Shown here: piece after piece, positions 1 to 12,495 of the stretch
Layout of the letters: the number at the start of each line of letters is the position of its first letter
Position numbering within the stretch: position 1 is the stretch's first letter
DNA from: Apostichopus japonicus
Lineage: Eukaryota > Echinodermata > Holothuroidea > Aspidochirotida > Stichopodidae
Length of the DNA stretch: 64,000 nucleotides
NCBI RefSeq assembly: GCF_037975245.1
Contig: NC_092583.1
Span: 8,579,764 to 8,643,763, forward strand
Reading direction: 5' to 3'
The notes under the pieces: model-generated
The model's input: the letters and a program-made list of their open reading frames with translations, nothing else
Told to the model about the DNA's origin: nothing
The model's database searches: none
Made by a program: the position numbers and the translations under genes

Positions 1-188
1 CTTTGATGCATTTGGCATTCCATAGTTTAATCTTTTCCTGTGTGTTGACATCTTTACCTGGAGTCTCAGGATTCCAACGAAACTGTTCTGTAACCAGCCA
101 GAAGTCACCAATCAAAATTTGCGGTCAAAACCTTGTGAACTAATGGAGAAAACACTACAACTTAGCTGAGAATAGTTCACATGGAAAA

Positions 189-246
189 ATGTTAAGGGCT
201 TCTGTCAAGGTGGAACCGGAGTCCCCTCCCGGTACGATGGACAGTG
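189..246 (+). CDS. Zinc-finger gene, first coding exon
   Basis: A 58-base open segment starts at the ATG at 189 and ends at a consensus donor (g|GTAAGT, GT at 247). It encodes 19 residues beginning MLRASVKVEPESPPGTMDS, then one base (phase 1). That base joins the acceptor at 1280/1281 to restore the valine codon that opens the zinc-finger exon, so the phase fits. VKVEPE matches the psi-K-x-E SUMO-acceptor pattern, common near the start of zinc-finger transcription factors. The phase match and strong donor support the exon; no transcript evidence is available. An ATG eight bases earlier (181) hits a stop after four codons. Confidence 0.6.
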
Positions 247-1280
247 GTAAGTTGTAACAACATTGGCCTAATGTTAGCGTACTGTAAACCGTTAGTCTAG
301 TTTCACGAAAGTAATATTCGAAATGATGTTTGTTACAAAGTTAGGCTTAACTTAGGTTAGGCCAAAGCTAGGGAAGGGTTACTTTACAATGATACCGTTA
401 GTCGATTATTTGTCGCACTGAGTTAACAATAACTTTGCCAACGGTTAATGTACACTTATTCTTACTTAATGCATCGATTCCAATGTAATGATATGTACCC
501 TAAAAAAAAGGTTTCACTTGCCAATTGTTCCAGGTGAGGCAATGTTTCCACTGATTGCAGGTACTGTTTTGCTGCTAGCATACAATACATTAGCCTAGCC
601 AGTTAACTTCAGTTTTATGCCTCTACTGAGAAAATGAGATGAAGACCAGGTGGTTATTTATACTAACAAACAATGAACATAAGGTTGCATATCTGTGGAT
701 TAACAAAACCTTTTCTAGTTGTAGGCTGATAAATTAGCACATTGTTGGGAGGATCTGTGACAGTATTTAGTGATTGACCATCTAAATGAATGGGAAACAA
801 ATTAGACCTAGTAAGTTATAGCCGTTTGTTGGATTTGCATCAAGATTATATTGAGATGTACAGTAGTCATAGCATCCAAATTAAATCACTTATACATGTA
901 TTGATCTCCCATAATTGAAGCTTGCTTGAAAAGAAAAGTAATTAAAATGCTACTGTACCATAAAATTTACTTTAAGAGATCACCAAAACTGATACCATTA
1001 TTTTCATTGGAAAAAGTACAAAATTACTATCAAAAAGATTTTCGTATAAGTACTAGGTTATTTGTTATTTGTGTTACGAAAAGAGATAATTTTGGTTAAA
1101 TATTTATTATTAAGATTCATAGACAAGCAAAAGTAGCTTCATGTTTTTTATTCACATATGAGCTTTTATAAAGATCATCCCAAATCTCAACCTATAACTG
1201 TTTCAAAACCAATATTTATTTGTATTTAAATGATCTAGACCTGATTCTTCCCATTGTTGTTTTCATCTATTTGCTTTCAG
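247..1280 (+). other. Intron 1 of the zinc-finger gene
   Basis: AT-rich, unique-looking sequence bounded by GTAAGT and a pyrimidine tract plus CAG. Apart from the possible microexon at 534-560 nothing is recognised in it. Confidence 0.55.
534..560 (+). other. Possible 27-base in-frame microexon
   Basis: A 27-base block is bounded by a pyrimidine-rich acceptor (ttgttccag) and a GT (gtactg, weak donor). It would add exactly nine residues (GEAMFPLIA) between the first exon and the finger exon without changing phase or adding a stop. It may be coincidence, since the donor is poor. Confidence 0.25.
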
Positions 1281-3289
1281 TACCTCAAGGGCACTCCTCC
1301 CCAGTTTGTGCAAACACTTCGAATGACAAAGGACATGAAATTGAAAATGAGGAACTAGTCCCTGAGGGCTTTTCACTACAATTACTAGTCAGTTTGGAAG
1401 ATGGAGCAAATGATGAAGAATTATCAGAACCTGAGGATGCCAAACAACAAAGAGAAAACACAGAGAGATTGGAGTATGAAATGAACGATAGCGAAGAGAA
1501 GAAGCAAAGTGGAGATGTCCTCTGTCCTCAGCAAGACGGAGAGACGAATACGAGAGCAGATCCTGATCAGGTCATCACTCCGCCTCAAGCCGTAGTACAA
1601 GACAATGATAGAAGAGATACAAAAGGAAACCCTTATCGGTGCCGGATGTGTCACAAAGTCTTTTCTCATACTGGACAATTGAAGACGCATGTACGAACAC
1701 ATATAGGAAAGGAAGCCTATCAGTGCTGCCACTGTGGCAAATGCTTTCATAAGACTGGAGAATTAAAAATGCATGCGAAGTTCCATACAGATCAGAAGCC
1801 TCTATATGAATGTTGCTATTGTGACCAAACATTTTCACGGACAGGACCTTTAAAGAAACATGTACAAACACATACGGGAGAGATGCCATATCAATGCGGT
1901 CTGTGCGGCAAAACATTTTCTCTAACCAAAAAGTTGAAGAGACACGTGAGATTACACACAGTAGAGAGGCCTCACAAGTGTAGCTTTTGTCACAAGAAGT
2001 TTTCTCGCACGGGAAATTTGAAAGAACATTTAAGAACGCATACAGGAGAGAAGCCATATCGATGCCAGTATTGTAAGATGGTGTTTTCCCAGTCTGGGAC
2101 ATTGAAACAACATGAGAGGATACATACAGGAGAAAGGCCATATCTCTGTTACTATTGCGACAAAATGTTCTCAGGAACTGGCCAGTTGAGAGCTCATATA
2201 AGGACGCACACGGGAGAGAAACCTCATACTTGCAGCTACTGTCACAAGATGTTTTCTCGAACAGGACACTTGAAAGAACATTTAAGGACACATACCGGCG
2301 AGAAACCTTATCGATGCAAAGATTGCGATATGACGTTTTCTCAGTCTGGGTCACTGACGAGGCACGAACGAATACATTCAGGAGAGAAACCTTATCAATG
2401 CAGATACTGTCATAAATACTATTCACTCTCTGGAGTATTGAGACGACACGAGAGAACACATACAAGGCAGAAAGGTATTGAGGGCAAGTACTCTACTCGA
2501 TCTGCAGCATCAAAACAAGATGACATGACAGGACAGGGCCCTTATCAATGCCACCACTGTGAAGAAGTCTTTCCTGGAGTCAAGCAGTTCAAGACACACT
2601 TAAGATTGCATGGAGGGAAGAACTCTATAGAGGTCACTTCTCAATCTGATACACTGCAGACAGAAAAAGAGATGGCACAGACAACAGAGGCGAAGCTTTA
2701 TCAGTGTTGCCAGTGTGAAGAAGTGTTCACTCAATCTGAAACACTGACAGAGCATGAAAGGACACACACAGAGGCGAAGCTATATCAGTGCGGCTATTGT
2801 GAAGAAGTGTTCTGTCGATCCGAAACACTAACCGAACATGAGCGAACACATTCAGGAGTGAAGGTCTATCAGTGCAGCTACTGCGAAGAGGTGTTTGATG
2901 AATTCAAAACACTGAGGGAACATGAGAGGGGCCATGCAGGCAACTACTGCAAAGAGGTGTTTTCTCAATTGGAAACATTGGCAAGGCTGTTTCAGTGCAG
3001 GTACTGTGAAAGACAATGTTCGTGTTCAGGAGCCTTGAAACGACATGAGCGAACACATACAGGTGAGAAGCCCTATCAATGCCACTACTGTGACAAGGTG
3101 TTTGCTCAAGCTGGGCATTTGAATGACCATGTGAGAACACATACTGGAGAAAAACCTTTTCTGTGTAATTATTGTGGTAAGAGGTTTTCTCAATCTGGAA
3201 CTCATAAAAGACATGAAAGATCACACAAAGGCTTAAAAACCAGTGTAGCTACTGTGAAAAAATCTCAGATTCCAAATATTTACAGTTGA
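1281..3289 (+). CDS. C2H2 zinc-finger protein, main exon
   Basis: This exon opens after the acceptor ttgctttcag (1271-1280) and runs to a TGA at 3287-3289; with the first exon the protein is about 688 residues. After an acidic, disordered N-terminal region (to about residue 135) come 17 intact C2H2 fingers of the form Y/F-x-C-x2-C-x12-H-x3-H. Many are joined by the TGEKPY linker, so the likely role is nuclear DNA binding. An eighteenth finger near 2938-2990 is collapsed: it has [14 protein letters not shown] but lost the first Cys and both His before the next finger. Fingers 11-14 form a diverged block with a CEEVF signature and poor linkers, separated by spacers without fingers. There is no KRAB, BTB, SCAN or ZAD domain in what is visible. 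Orthology cannot be assigned because fingers evolve fast. The ATG-like start at 1220 lies in the intron and is not the true start. Confidence 0.85.
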
Positions 3290-3377
3290 ATGAAGGTCAG
3301 AGAGAACACGCATTGGAGGGATGCCATATCAATTAAATTACAGTATTTTAATGTGAAATGTTTTTCCTTCTGGAACA

Positions 3378-3900
3378 ATGAAACGACATAAAGCATTACA
3401 TACAGGAGAGACCATTACTATGTAAGGAATGATCAATGAAAAAAGATAAAACATTACATACAGGAGAGACCAGTACTATGTAAGGACTGATCAATGAAAC
3501 AAATTAAAACATTACATACTGGAGAGACCATTACTATGTAAGGACTGATCAATGAAACAACATAAAACATTAAAATACTGGAGAGACCATTATTATGTAA
3601 GGAATAATCAATGAAACAGCATAGAGCATTACATACAGGAGAGACCAATACTATGTAAGGACTAATCAATGAAACAACATAAAACATTTCATACTGGAGA
3701 GACCATTACTATGAAAGGACATATCAATGAAACAAGATAAAACGTTACATACAGGAGAGACCATTACTATGTAAGGACTGATCAATGAAACAAATTAAAA
3801 CATTACATACTGGAGAGACCATTACTATGTAAGGACTGATCAATGAAACAAATTAAAACATTAGATACTGGAGAGACCAGTACTCTGTAAGGACTAATCA
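3378..3900 (+). repeat. 58-bp satellite, nine units, finger-derived
   Basis: Units begin with ATGAAAC at 3378, 3436, 3494, 3552, 3611, 3669, 3727, 3785 and 3843, so the period is 58 (one unit has 59). Each has a segment that reads KxHKxLHTGET when translated, which matches the end of a zinc finger plus its linker; the first unit gives MKRHKALHTGET. A TAA follows in every unit and 58 is not a multiple of three, so the array is non-coding. It starts about 90 bases after the stop of the zinc-finger gene, in or beyond its 3' UTR. Confidence 0.85.
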
Positions 3901-4230
3901 AAGGACTTATACAATGTTTTCATTCACATTGGCAAATCTCTCAATTTTTGATTCAATTTCATCTCACGGGGAGCGTCTTTAATGTCCCCGAGGAGAGACG
4001 GAAGGAAGTAGCCGGTGACGAGACACGGAAGCCTTCAGAGCTGAAATTCATACAAGACAATTAGGTGTGTCGACAGAATGTAACTTTCATTGAAACAACC
4101 AAAATGGCTTCTTTCTTGCCAGGGAACAGAATGATACAAATTACTGTATGGTGCAATGAATGATACTGAATGTGATTATGTAATATTACACAAGTAAAAT
4201 AACATATACAGGTGTTATCAAAGTAGTATA
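3901..4230. other. Unannotated spacer
   Basis: I see no coding signal, no repeat shared with the rest of the window and no RNA gene here. Confidence 0.4.
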
Positions 4231-4252
4231 TATATTTATATGTGTATATATA

Positions 4253-4290
<38 letters not shown>
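4230..4290. repeat. TA/TG microsatellite
   Basis: Alternating TA with TGTGTG interruptions, directly abutting the 3' end of the SINE copy at 4291. Confidence 0.85.
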
Positions 4291-4293
<3 letters not shown>

Positions 4294-4575
4294 GAAATCG
4301 TAGTGAGTTGAAAAACCCAGAACAGTGAAAAACTTCCAGCCTTCACCAGGATTCGAACCCGGGCCTCCCGCTTTATATGCATACACCCTAACCACTAGGC
4401 TATGGACGCTGATTGTATGTCCAGAGGTTCCAAACCGGTAAGGAAGGTCGTAATTCCACTGTAGGTGTTTGTCACTTGTATCGAAAAATACTAGTTCTGG
4501 TTTGGTGACATATTTGCCTTACTCTAGAGATCAAACATGATGCTAACCAACTCGAAATCAGTTGTGATTCCTAAA
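4291..4575 (-). mobile_element. tRNA-derived SINE, copy 1
   Basis: Read on the minus strand this has a pol III A-box-like segment (TAGCCTAGTGGTTAGGG, near 4385-4405) and a B box (GGGTTCGAATCC, 4349-4360) at tRNA spacing. A T-arm can be drawn (CCGGG / CCTGG around TTCGAAT), but no acceptor stem, so it is a SINE head rather than a tRNA gene. The tRNA-unrelated part ends ...CACTACGATTTCAAT and runs into the TA repeat, which acts as its 3' tail. About 285 bases align with the copy at 4656-4927, in the same orientation. Confidence 0.75.
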
Positions 4576-4655
4576 GCTGGATCTCGAAAGAAATACTTTG
4601 AACAGACTTTGCTTATGAAATGGAGGTAAACAACAAAGGCAAATGTATATATATA

Positions 4656-6742
<2,087 letters not shown>

Positions 6743-6750
6743 AGTCCATT
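6743..6750 (+). repeat. Target-site duplication (left), AGTCCATT
   Basis: Perfect 8-bp direct repeat with 8285-8292, flanking the hAT element between them. Confidence 0.85.
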
Positions 6751-8284
6751 CAGGGACGTAGCCAGGGGGGGAGCAGGGGGAGCGACCGCTCCCCCCCCCC
6801 TTTCAGTGTCGATTTTTTTTTAAACTGTTGTTTTTTTAGCATGGTATTTTGTCAGTGCTCTTTTCATCTTGAATACTCGTCAGCTCCGTTAACTCGATTA
6901 TAATCGTAGTAACATTCACGCCTACTGATTCAACTACTAACTTAGTTTGGCAGATGCAATTAGCTAAATTTAGCCTATAGCCTATTACAAGCCTACAGTT
7001 GGCCACTGCGTAATAAAATACATATTGCCTACCTAACCGCACTCTATGGAATGTCACGAACCGTATGCACAACAACGTCGACAACGTTCGTTCTCATCCT
7101 TTCTATGATTCGTCCTAAGTTGTGCACGAACAGCATGTTATGAAGCTAAGCTATAGCTATCGTACGTGATACGCACTTCCTTTAAATAATTATTACACTG
7201 CTAACGATAACGATATTTGTTTTTAGGCCACAGCATATCTGGCTATATTACAAAATATGAAAGTTTATATTGTCCATCAGTTAAGTTCGTCAAATGTATT
7301 TAAGTCCAGACATCGGACTATAAACAAGAATCATCCTACTGGAAAATTTGTAAAAGAGTACTATGTTTGTCTTTCTGATATATTATGTAAAAGAACATGT
7401 AAAAGAATTCAAACAGGAAACAAAATCTGCTGATAATATGATATCCGTGATCAGGGGCGTAGCCAGTATGTAGTACTATAGGCCCGAGCCTACACTTTTT
7501 TTGGCCAAGTTATCTTTTATAAAAACACCCATATTTCAAATCCATAAGCTTGCTGGACGAGTTTAAGAGTTCAGACAGGAATAACTATTGAAATGAACGT
7601 AGCAAGAATATGGCTAAATTAGGTGACCTAGTCTTCTAATTTAGGCTGTCATTTCTATCGCATGCCGTTTCATTCAACACTCTACCCGCCAAAAAAGTCT
7701 AGAATCCGATCTTGTCAGTTTTTTTAACATCTAGTTAAGAACCCGTTTACGCAGATAATATTTCAGTTGAGAAAACAGTTGAGAAATTTGCATCAGATGG
7801 CAATCGTCGGATAGCTCTCGCCTTCTCTAATATTAGGCTAACTTAAACATTTACAGTTGTATCAAAGACAATTACTGGCTATAGTTGTATCAAAGACATT
7901 TCTGGCCTATCTATATATGTATCTACAAGTATCAGCAGTTGAAAAGTAAGACTACTCTGTACATGTACTTTGCTAATTTTAAATACCGAACGATTATGTA
8001 GTATTGAATTACGTACTATTTTAACTCGTTTTTTTTTTTTTTTTGGTTTAAAAGTGATATTGAATGAGGTGTCTCAAGTTAGCAAGAGGCCATGGAACCA
8101 GAATGAACACTCGGGAAGGGCCGTTTCCGGCCATCTGGGGGGTTTGTAAAACCAAAAATTTTCTTGTACGCTCCGCGCCAACCGATGGTGGCGCTCCGCT
8201 CAGATAGTCGTGCCTACAATTTTGAAAATCCATATCAGTCGCAAAAAGTGCTCCCCCCCTTTCAAATTCCTGGCTACGTCGCTG
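6751..8284 (+). mobile_element. Non-autonomous hAT element, long copy (1534 bp)
   Basis: The left terminus CAGGGACGTAGCCAGG and the right terminus CCTGGCTACGTCGCTG form terminal inverted repeats. The whole is flanked by the 8-bp duplication AGTCCATT, the size typical of the hAT superfamily. The first ~690 bases (to about 7445) and the last ~55 are homologous, in reverse orientation, to the 865-bp element at 21852-22716. The middle (about 7446-8225) is absent from that copy. It starts with CAGGGGCGTAGCCAG at 7454, another hAT-like left end, and holds a copy of the TGGCGCTCCGCTCAGATAG module, so a second element probably inserted or replaced the centre. No transposase is encoded. Confidence 0.8.
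8110..8211 (+). repeat. Dispersed GCTCAGATAG module, inside the 6.7-kb hAT
   Basis: About 100 bases running from a GGGAAGGGCCGTTTCCGG-like start to TGGCGCTCCGCTCAGATAG. Related copies lie at 5956-6062, 10098-10196, 10391-10482, 12978-13064, 14324-14412 (minus) and 33703-33790. Confidence 0.8.
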
Positions 8285-8292
8285 AGTCCATT
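8285..8292 (+). repeat. Target-site duplication (right), AGTCCATT
   Basis: Right partner of 6743-6750. Confidence 0.85.
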
Positions 8293-8647
8293 ACATAGCC
8301 TACCCACTCAGCTCATCTGACCCCCCCCCCTCCACCTCCTCTCAGTAGGTCCCTTTTTTGGCATATAATACAAATAAGGATAACACAAACCTAACAATTA
8401 ATTTACACCTAAGTTCCCCATATGGCTTCCCCTCAGCACATATAGGCTTCGGCTACCATCAGAATGCCCTAGTGTGTTTTTTATATCTTCAATTACCAAA
8501 ACGGAATAAGGTAGGGACTAATAAAGTAACACAAAGCCCTATTTTACCCCTACAAAGTAATTTTATCGAATAAAAGTTTTCTACTTTACCTTTTTATTCC
8601 GTTGGAAGTGAAAATATCTAAAGCCTGAGATTTCAAAATTAACAATG

Positions 8648-8655
8648 TATTTATG
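8648..8655 (+). repeat. Target-site duplication (left), TATTTATG
   Basis: Perfect direct repeat with 10374-10381. Confidence 0.85.
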
Positions 8656-10373
8656 CAGTGGCGTCGCCAAGGGGGGGCCAGGGGGGGGGCACGTGCCCCC
8701 CCCCTGGAAAACCCAGTGCCCCCCATCTGAGATTTGGGTTGGTAAAAAATATATATATATATTTTGTTATATTCAACTCCCATCATCTGAGTTGGTTTTT
8801 CATAAGGACAAAGAAGCACAGTAATTCGTATTTTCTTCAAATGAGCTGCGAAAAAATGAAAAAGTTTATCCTTGAACGTCGGGTATCGAAGTCGTGACCT
8901 GCGCCATCACAACAGGTGTCGATATTTACATTGAATGTGTCAGTGCTCACGCCATACCAGCGGATATACACTTCCGCTTCGCGAGCTACATGACTGTGAG
9001 AAGTGAGGGTACTGCAATATGTTGCCTTGGTCTGAGGTTGACAGGTTAGGAGCTGACGAAATGTGAGAATGTGAGGGTCCGCAGGCACCATACTTGCCTA
9101 TATTTGTGGACCCATATATTAACCCTGTTGTGTAGGGGGTGCAGAGGTCATTTGAGGTTAGATGCTTGTAGGAACAAATGGCGAATGTTCACACCTGCAT
9201 ACTGAGCCATACTCGATGTGTGATCAAACTTTGGATTGCATGGTGAGATCCCTGATAGGAGCCAATAACGATGCTGGAACCTGTTACATCTTAACAGATA
9301 ATGGGCGAAAACGAGAAAGACAAGAAAGGAGTCGGGGGTCATGCACACATTAATTCAACAAATGTAGGTTCTATTGATATAGGGTTAGGCATAATATCGA
9401 CAGCATGTGGTTCATATCCTCTGCAAAATTCTGCCCCTTGTTAAAGTCATTACCTCAAAAATAGCAGTTTCTGGAGATATCTTCAGATCGAATTTAGTAT
9501 CAAATGTGGCAGCATTTTGCATCTAGCCCATCCTCCGTATGCGAAAATTTTCCAAAGGGGAGGGGGGCAGTGGCGGCGGAACCGGGGGGCTTGGGGGGCT
9601 CAGCCCCAATGAAAAAGTAGAGGGGGCAAATGCATGATAAGCCCCCCCCCCCAATATTTACTAAGGCTCCGAAACGTGCATCTGCCCATTTTTCAATGAA
9701 TATACTTGTCGATCTGTCCGATGCACACGTATACTATATAGGTGTAATAATTTTAGTAAATGCTGGGGGACCCTCGGCCCGTCCCCTGGCTATAGACCAC
9801 ATTGTCACCCCAACGGCGTCTTCACGCCCCGTGAAGTGGAAGCAGTGAGTGTGAGTACCGGTAAGCGCAACACAACTTCGTCTTAGGCCAATGACTTGCT
9901 TCATTTCAGCCAGTTCTCCAACATCCCCTTACTACACTCAAAAACGTCTTTGCGAATACACTACGAGTAATAGCTACTCTCTTAAAACACCATCGAATAT
10001 ACAAATTACATTGTTTTTACAGACTTTTACGTGCAATCTGAGAAATTGCAGGCAAGAGACCCATATTTTAGGGCTAGGTATTCGCAGCATAAAACACTCG
10101 GGAAGTGCCGTTTCCGGCCATCTGGGGGTTTGAAAAACCCAAAAATTTCTTGTACGCTCCGCGCCAACCGATGGTGGCGCTCCGCTTAGATAGTCTCTAC
10201 ACATTAGCCCCCCCCCCCCCCAATAATTTTCCCGTTCTACCGCGCCTGGAGGGGCACCCCCTCCCCTTAGACCCCTCCCCCAGGACGGCGATCCGTATCC
10301 ACCTAAGTGCCCCCCATCAAATGCTGGTGCCCCCCCTGTGCCCCCCAGACTGAAAAGTCTGGTGACGCCACTG
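8656..10373 (+). mobile_element. hAT-like element (1718 bp) with internal insertions
   Basis: Termini CAGTGGCGTCGCCAAGG and CTGGTGACGCCACTG are inverted repeats of each other, flanked by the perfect 8-bp duplication TATTTATG. It inserted into an older copy of the GCTCAGATAG-bearing element, whose continuation resumes at 10382. It contains a probable nested element at 9568-10248. Reading frames inside (for example near 8837-9091) show no transposase motifs. Long C/G runs sit next to both ends. Confidence 0.8.
9568..10248 (+). mobile_element. Probable nested hAT-like element (681 bp)
   Basis: The left end CAGTGGCGGCGGAACCGG and the right end (reverse complement CAGGCGCGGTAGAACGGG) match at 13 of 18 positions. 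Flanking octamers GAGGGGGG and GAGGGGCA match at 6 of 8, so this is weaker than its neighbours. It carries the GCTTAGATAG module at 10098-10196. Confidence 0.5.
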
Positions 10374-10381
10374 TATTTATG
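10374..10381 (+). repeat. Target-site duplication (right), TATTTATG
   Basis: Right partner of 8648-8655. Confidence 0.85.
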
Positions 10382-10490
10382 CAACTTACAAGGCCTGGGA
10401 AGTTCCATTTCCGGCAATCAGGGAGGCATTTATGGCGCAAAATAATTATTGTTACCGCTGGTGGCGCTCCGCTCAGATAGAGTCATGATA
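10382..10490 (+). repeat. GCTCAGATAG module, interrupted host element
   Basis: Begins CAACTTACAAGGCCTGGGAAG, as in the intact small element at 33567-33848, and continues to GGCGCTCCGCTCAGATAG. The element at 8656-10373 split this older copy. Confidence 0.7.
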
Positions 10491-11312
10491 ATCCCTCTTG
10501 GGAAATGGCCCACCCACTGCAAATTTCTTAAAAAGGCCCTGATATGTACGCACATCAAAAAGCGCCACTATATGTAACATTTGGACGATACATAATTTCT
10601 TTCGATGTTCCATAGCTGCCCTTACTAGAGATTCTGCCCACTTGATAGTTTTTTAGGTTTTTGTATTTCCGATAAATTGAATGTGCCCAGATACCCAATA
10701 GTGCTTTTTAAAGGTACTTTTGCGATACCATGTGTGTATATGCTTTAGAGTTTAGACATCTGTATCACAAGATGATTCTATTCTTGTGTGCAAAGTTTAA
10801 GAATGTTTCTTACTTTTGTTTTAAGTTTCAATTATATTAATCATGATAAAGGCCTTAAGTTGTTGAAGATGTTAAATACATAAGTCTTTCTTAATTTAAG
10901 AAGCAAACTTGAGATTTCTAGTTGTGAGTCTGCCCCTGGGACCCATGGACCCCGCACGATAACGGCTTTGCGTCACTGAGACGCTCGCAGTGTGCACTAC
11001 GCGCACATTTGTTCAGTTTCATCCATGTTGAGTCATTTATGCCCTCCCCTCCCCCACACTTTTCAATTGGGATTCACCCCTGACCTCAACACGTTTACAT
11101 TCTAAGTGATATGAGAGGACAGTATAAAGCAGTATTAACAATAACAAAAAATCTTCACTGTTTGAGAAGAAACTGTGACGACCCTCTGGTCACTGCCTTT
11201 ATATTTTCGTTAATTTATTTGAAATAAGTCCATTGTGCATCATAAATACGCCTATACAAACGCATCAAGAATAGTATCATGGCTGACTAATTTGCGTTAG
11301 AGCCTTAGAAAG
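10491..11312. other. Gene-free stretch
   Basis: No reading frame of interest. A hAT-like right end (GGATTCACCCCTG) is visible near 11070-11083, but its partner was not found. Confidence 0.4.
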
Positions 11313-12238
11313 GGACGGCTCGCGAAATTATTTTTCCCACTTCGACGCGGCCATATTAGCATAATGGGCGTGGACTATCGGTCGTTGTTACGGCTCATTG
11401 GTCTACGTCACAGACTATGCAGTGATATCTCTCGGGTGTTTGTTTGGGTGCTGAAAGTTCTCAATTAAGTTACATGTCAGGGATTCTAGTACACGTACCA
11501 GTATAATAAATAGTATAGTACAGAGGGACATTGCTATTTAGGCATAGTTATAGCAGGGAGCTGCTACTCTAACAGTAACAGCTCCCTGGTTATAGTTAAT
11601 ACAGACGCAAGTGACAACTGTTTAATAAAATGGGTAGAATATTTCAAGTCCTTAACAATACCCAGTAGCGTACGTAAACTAATGATGAAAGCACGTAGGC
11701 TCCTTACTGCCGTTTAAAAGGGGGTTCATTTATAAATGAACAAATAATTTAGAATGATGGATAAAACAATATGGGGCACAATACAATACATGTATCTTTG
11801 TAGGTTTTTAGCATTGAAAGGTCAGTGGGCCTACCTGGTGTAATATGAAGTGTAATAATCAATACCACGGGAGGTTCATTTATAACTTTTCCAGACCCTG
11901 CTGTCACGGGAGGTTCTTTTCCAAACTTTTCCAGACACGGGAGGTTCATAACACATCTAATAAACAAACACAGTTTGATTTTGTGATGGAATTTACCTCA
12001 AGAGCTCCATAAGACCCGATTGAATGGGAGGAGCAGTCGCACATCATCATGCATCTCATGAAGTCATGTCTTAGGCCTGAGTATATTAGGCCTGAGTATA
12101 TTAGCTGAGTATATTATTAAAGAGCTATACGTTAGAGCTCGAAGTCGAAGTCACAAACTTGCCGGCCTGTGACGTATTTCATAAGCCACGCCCATGTGGC
12201 CGCGTCGAAGTGGGAAAAATAATTTCGCGGACGGCTCT
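11313..12238. mobile_element. Foldback/MITE-like element with ~50-bp inverted ends
   Basis: The left arm (about 11319-11375) and right arm (about 12185-12232) are inverted repeats sharing CGCGAAATTATTTTTCCCAC and the following TTCGACGCGGCCA, then GGGCGTGG, with a small insertion in the left arm. The centre has no protein signal. It contains three GGGAGGTTC-type motifs (11866-11946), a short GGCCTGAGTATATTA duplication near 12075-12110, and the small palindrome at 11554-11588. Exact ends and target duplication are unresolved. Confidence 0.65.
11554..11588. mobile_element. 35-bp hAT-like terminal remnant
   Basis: CAGGGAGCTGCTAC and GTAACAGCTCCCTG face each other across seven bases, and the unit is flanked on both sides by GTTATAG. 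It looks like an element reduced to its two ends, or a hairpin. Confidence 0.45.
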
Positions 12239-12487
12239 GTTGTGTTCATAGAAATTGAACTAGAGAGAAAGCTAACACAGTGTATCGCCGTGTTTTTAAG
12301 CATTGAAGCCTTGAATGAGGGCGCTTTGCGTTGTACGGCAAAAAGTCAGATCAATAGAACGTCTTCATACAAACATTGTGCATTCGACTTTGAAATTTGA
12401 AGTTTTACTTTACCCGCTCCTTCGAAAGAATAGGTGTACTGTTCACAACAGAGATATGTTATGGCAACCAGAGTAGTATGTACGATA

Positions 12488-12495
12488 CTCCTGAC
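12488..12495 (+). repeat. Target-site duplication (left), CTCCTGAC
   Basis: Perfect match to 12895-12902. Confidence 0.9.

Noticed and set aside
1575-2465. Minus-strand frame of 296 codons opposite the zinc fingers
   Set aside because: Shadow of the repetitive finger codons on the other strand.
4340-4415. Possible functional tRNA gene on the minus strand
   Set aside because: A and B boxes and a T-arm exist but no acceptor stem; the dispersed copies show it is a SINE head.
9974-10417. 147-codon Gly-rich minus frame
   Set aside because: Composed of C/G runs and module sequence of the hAT elements; not coding.
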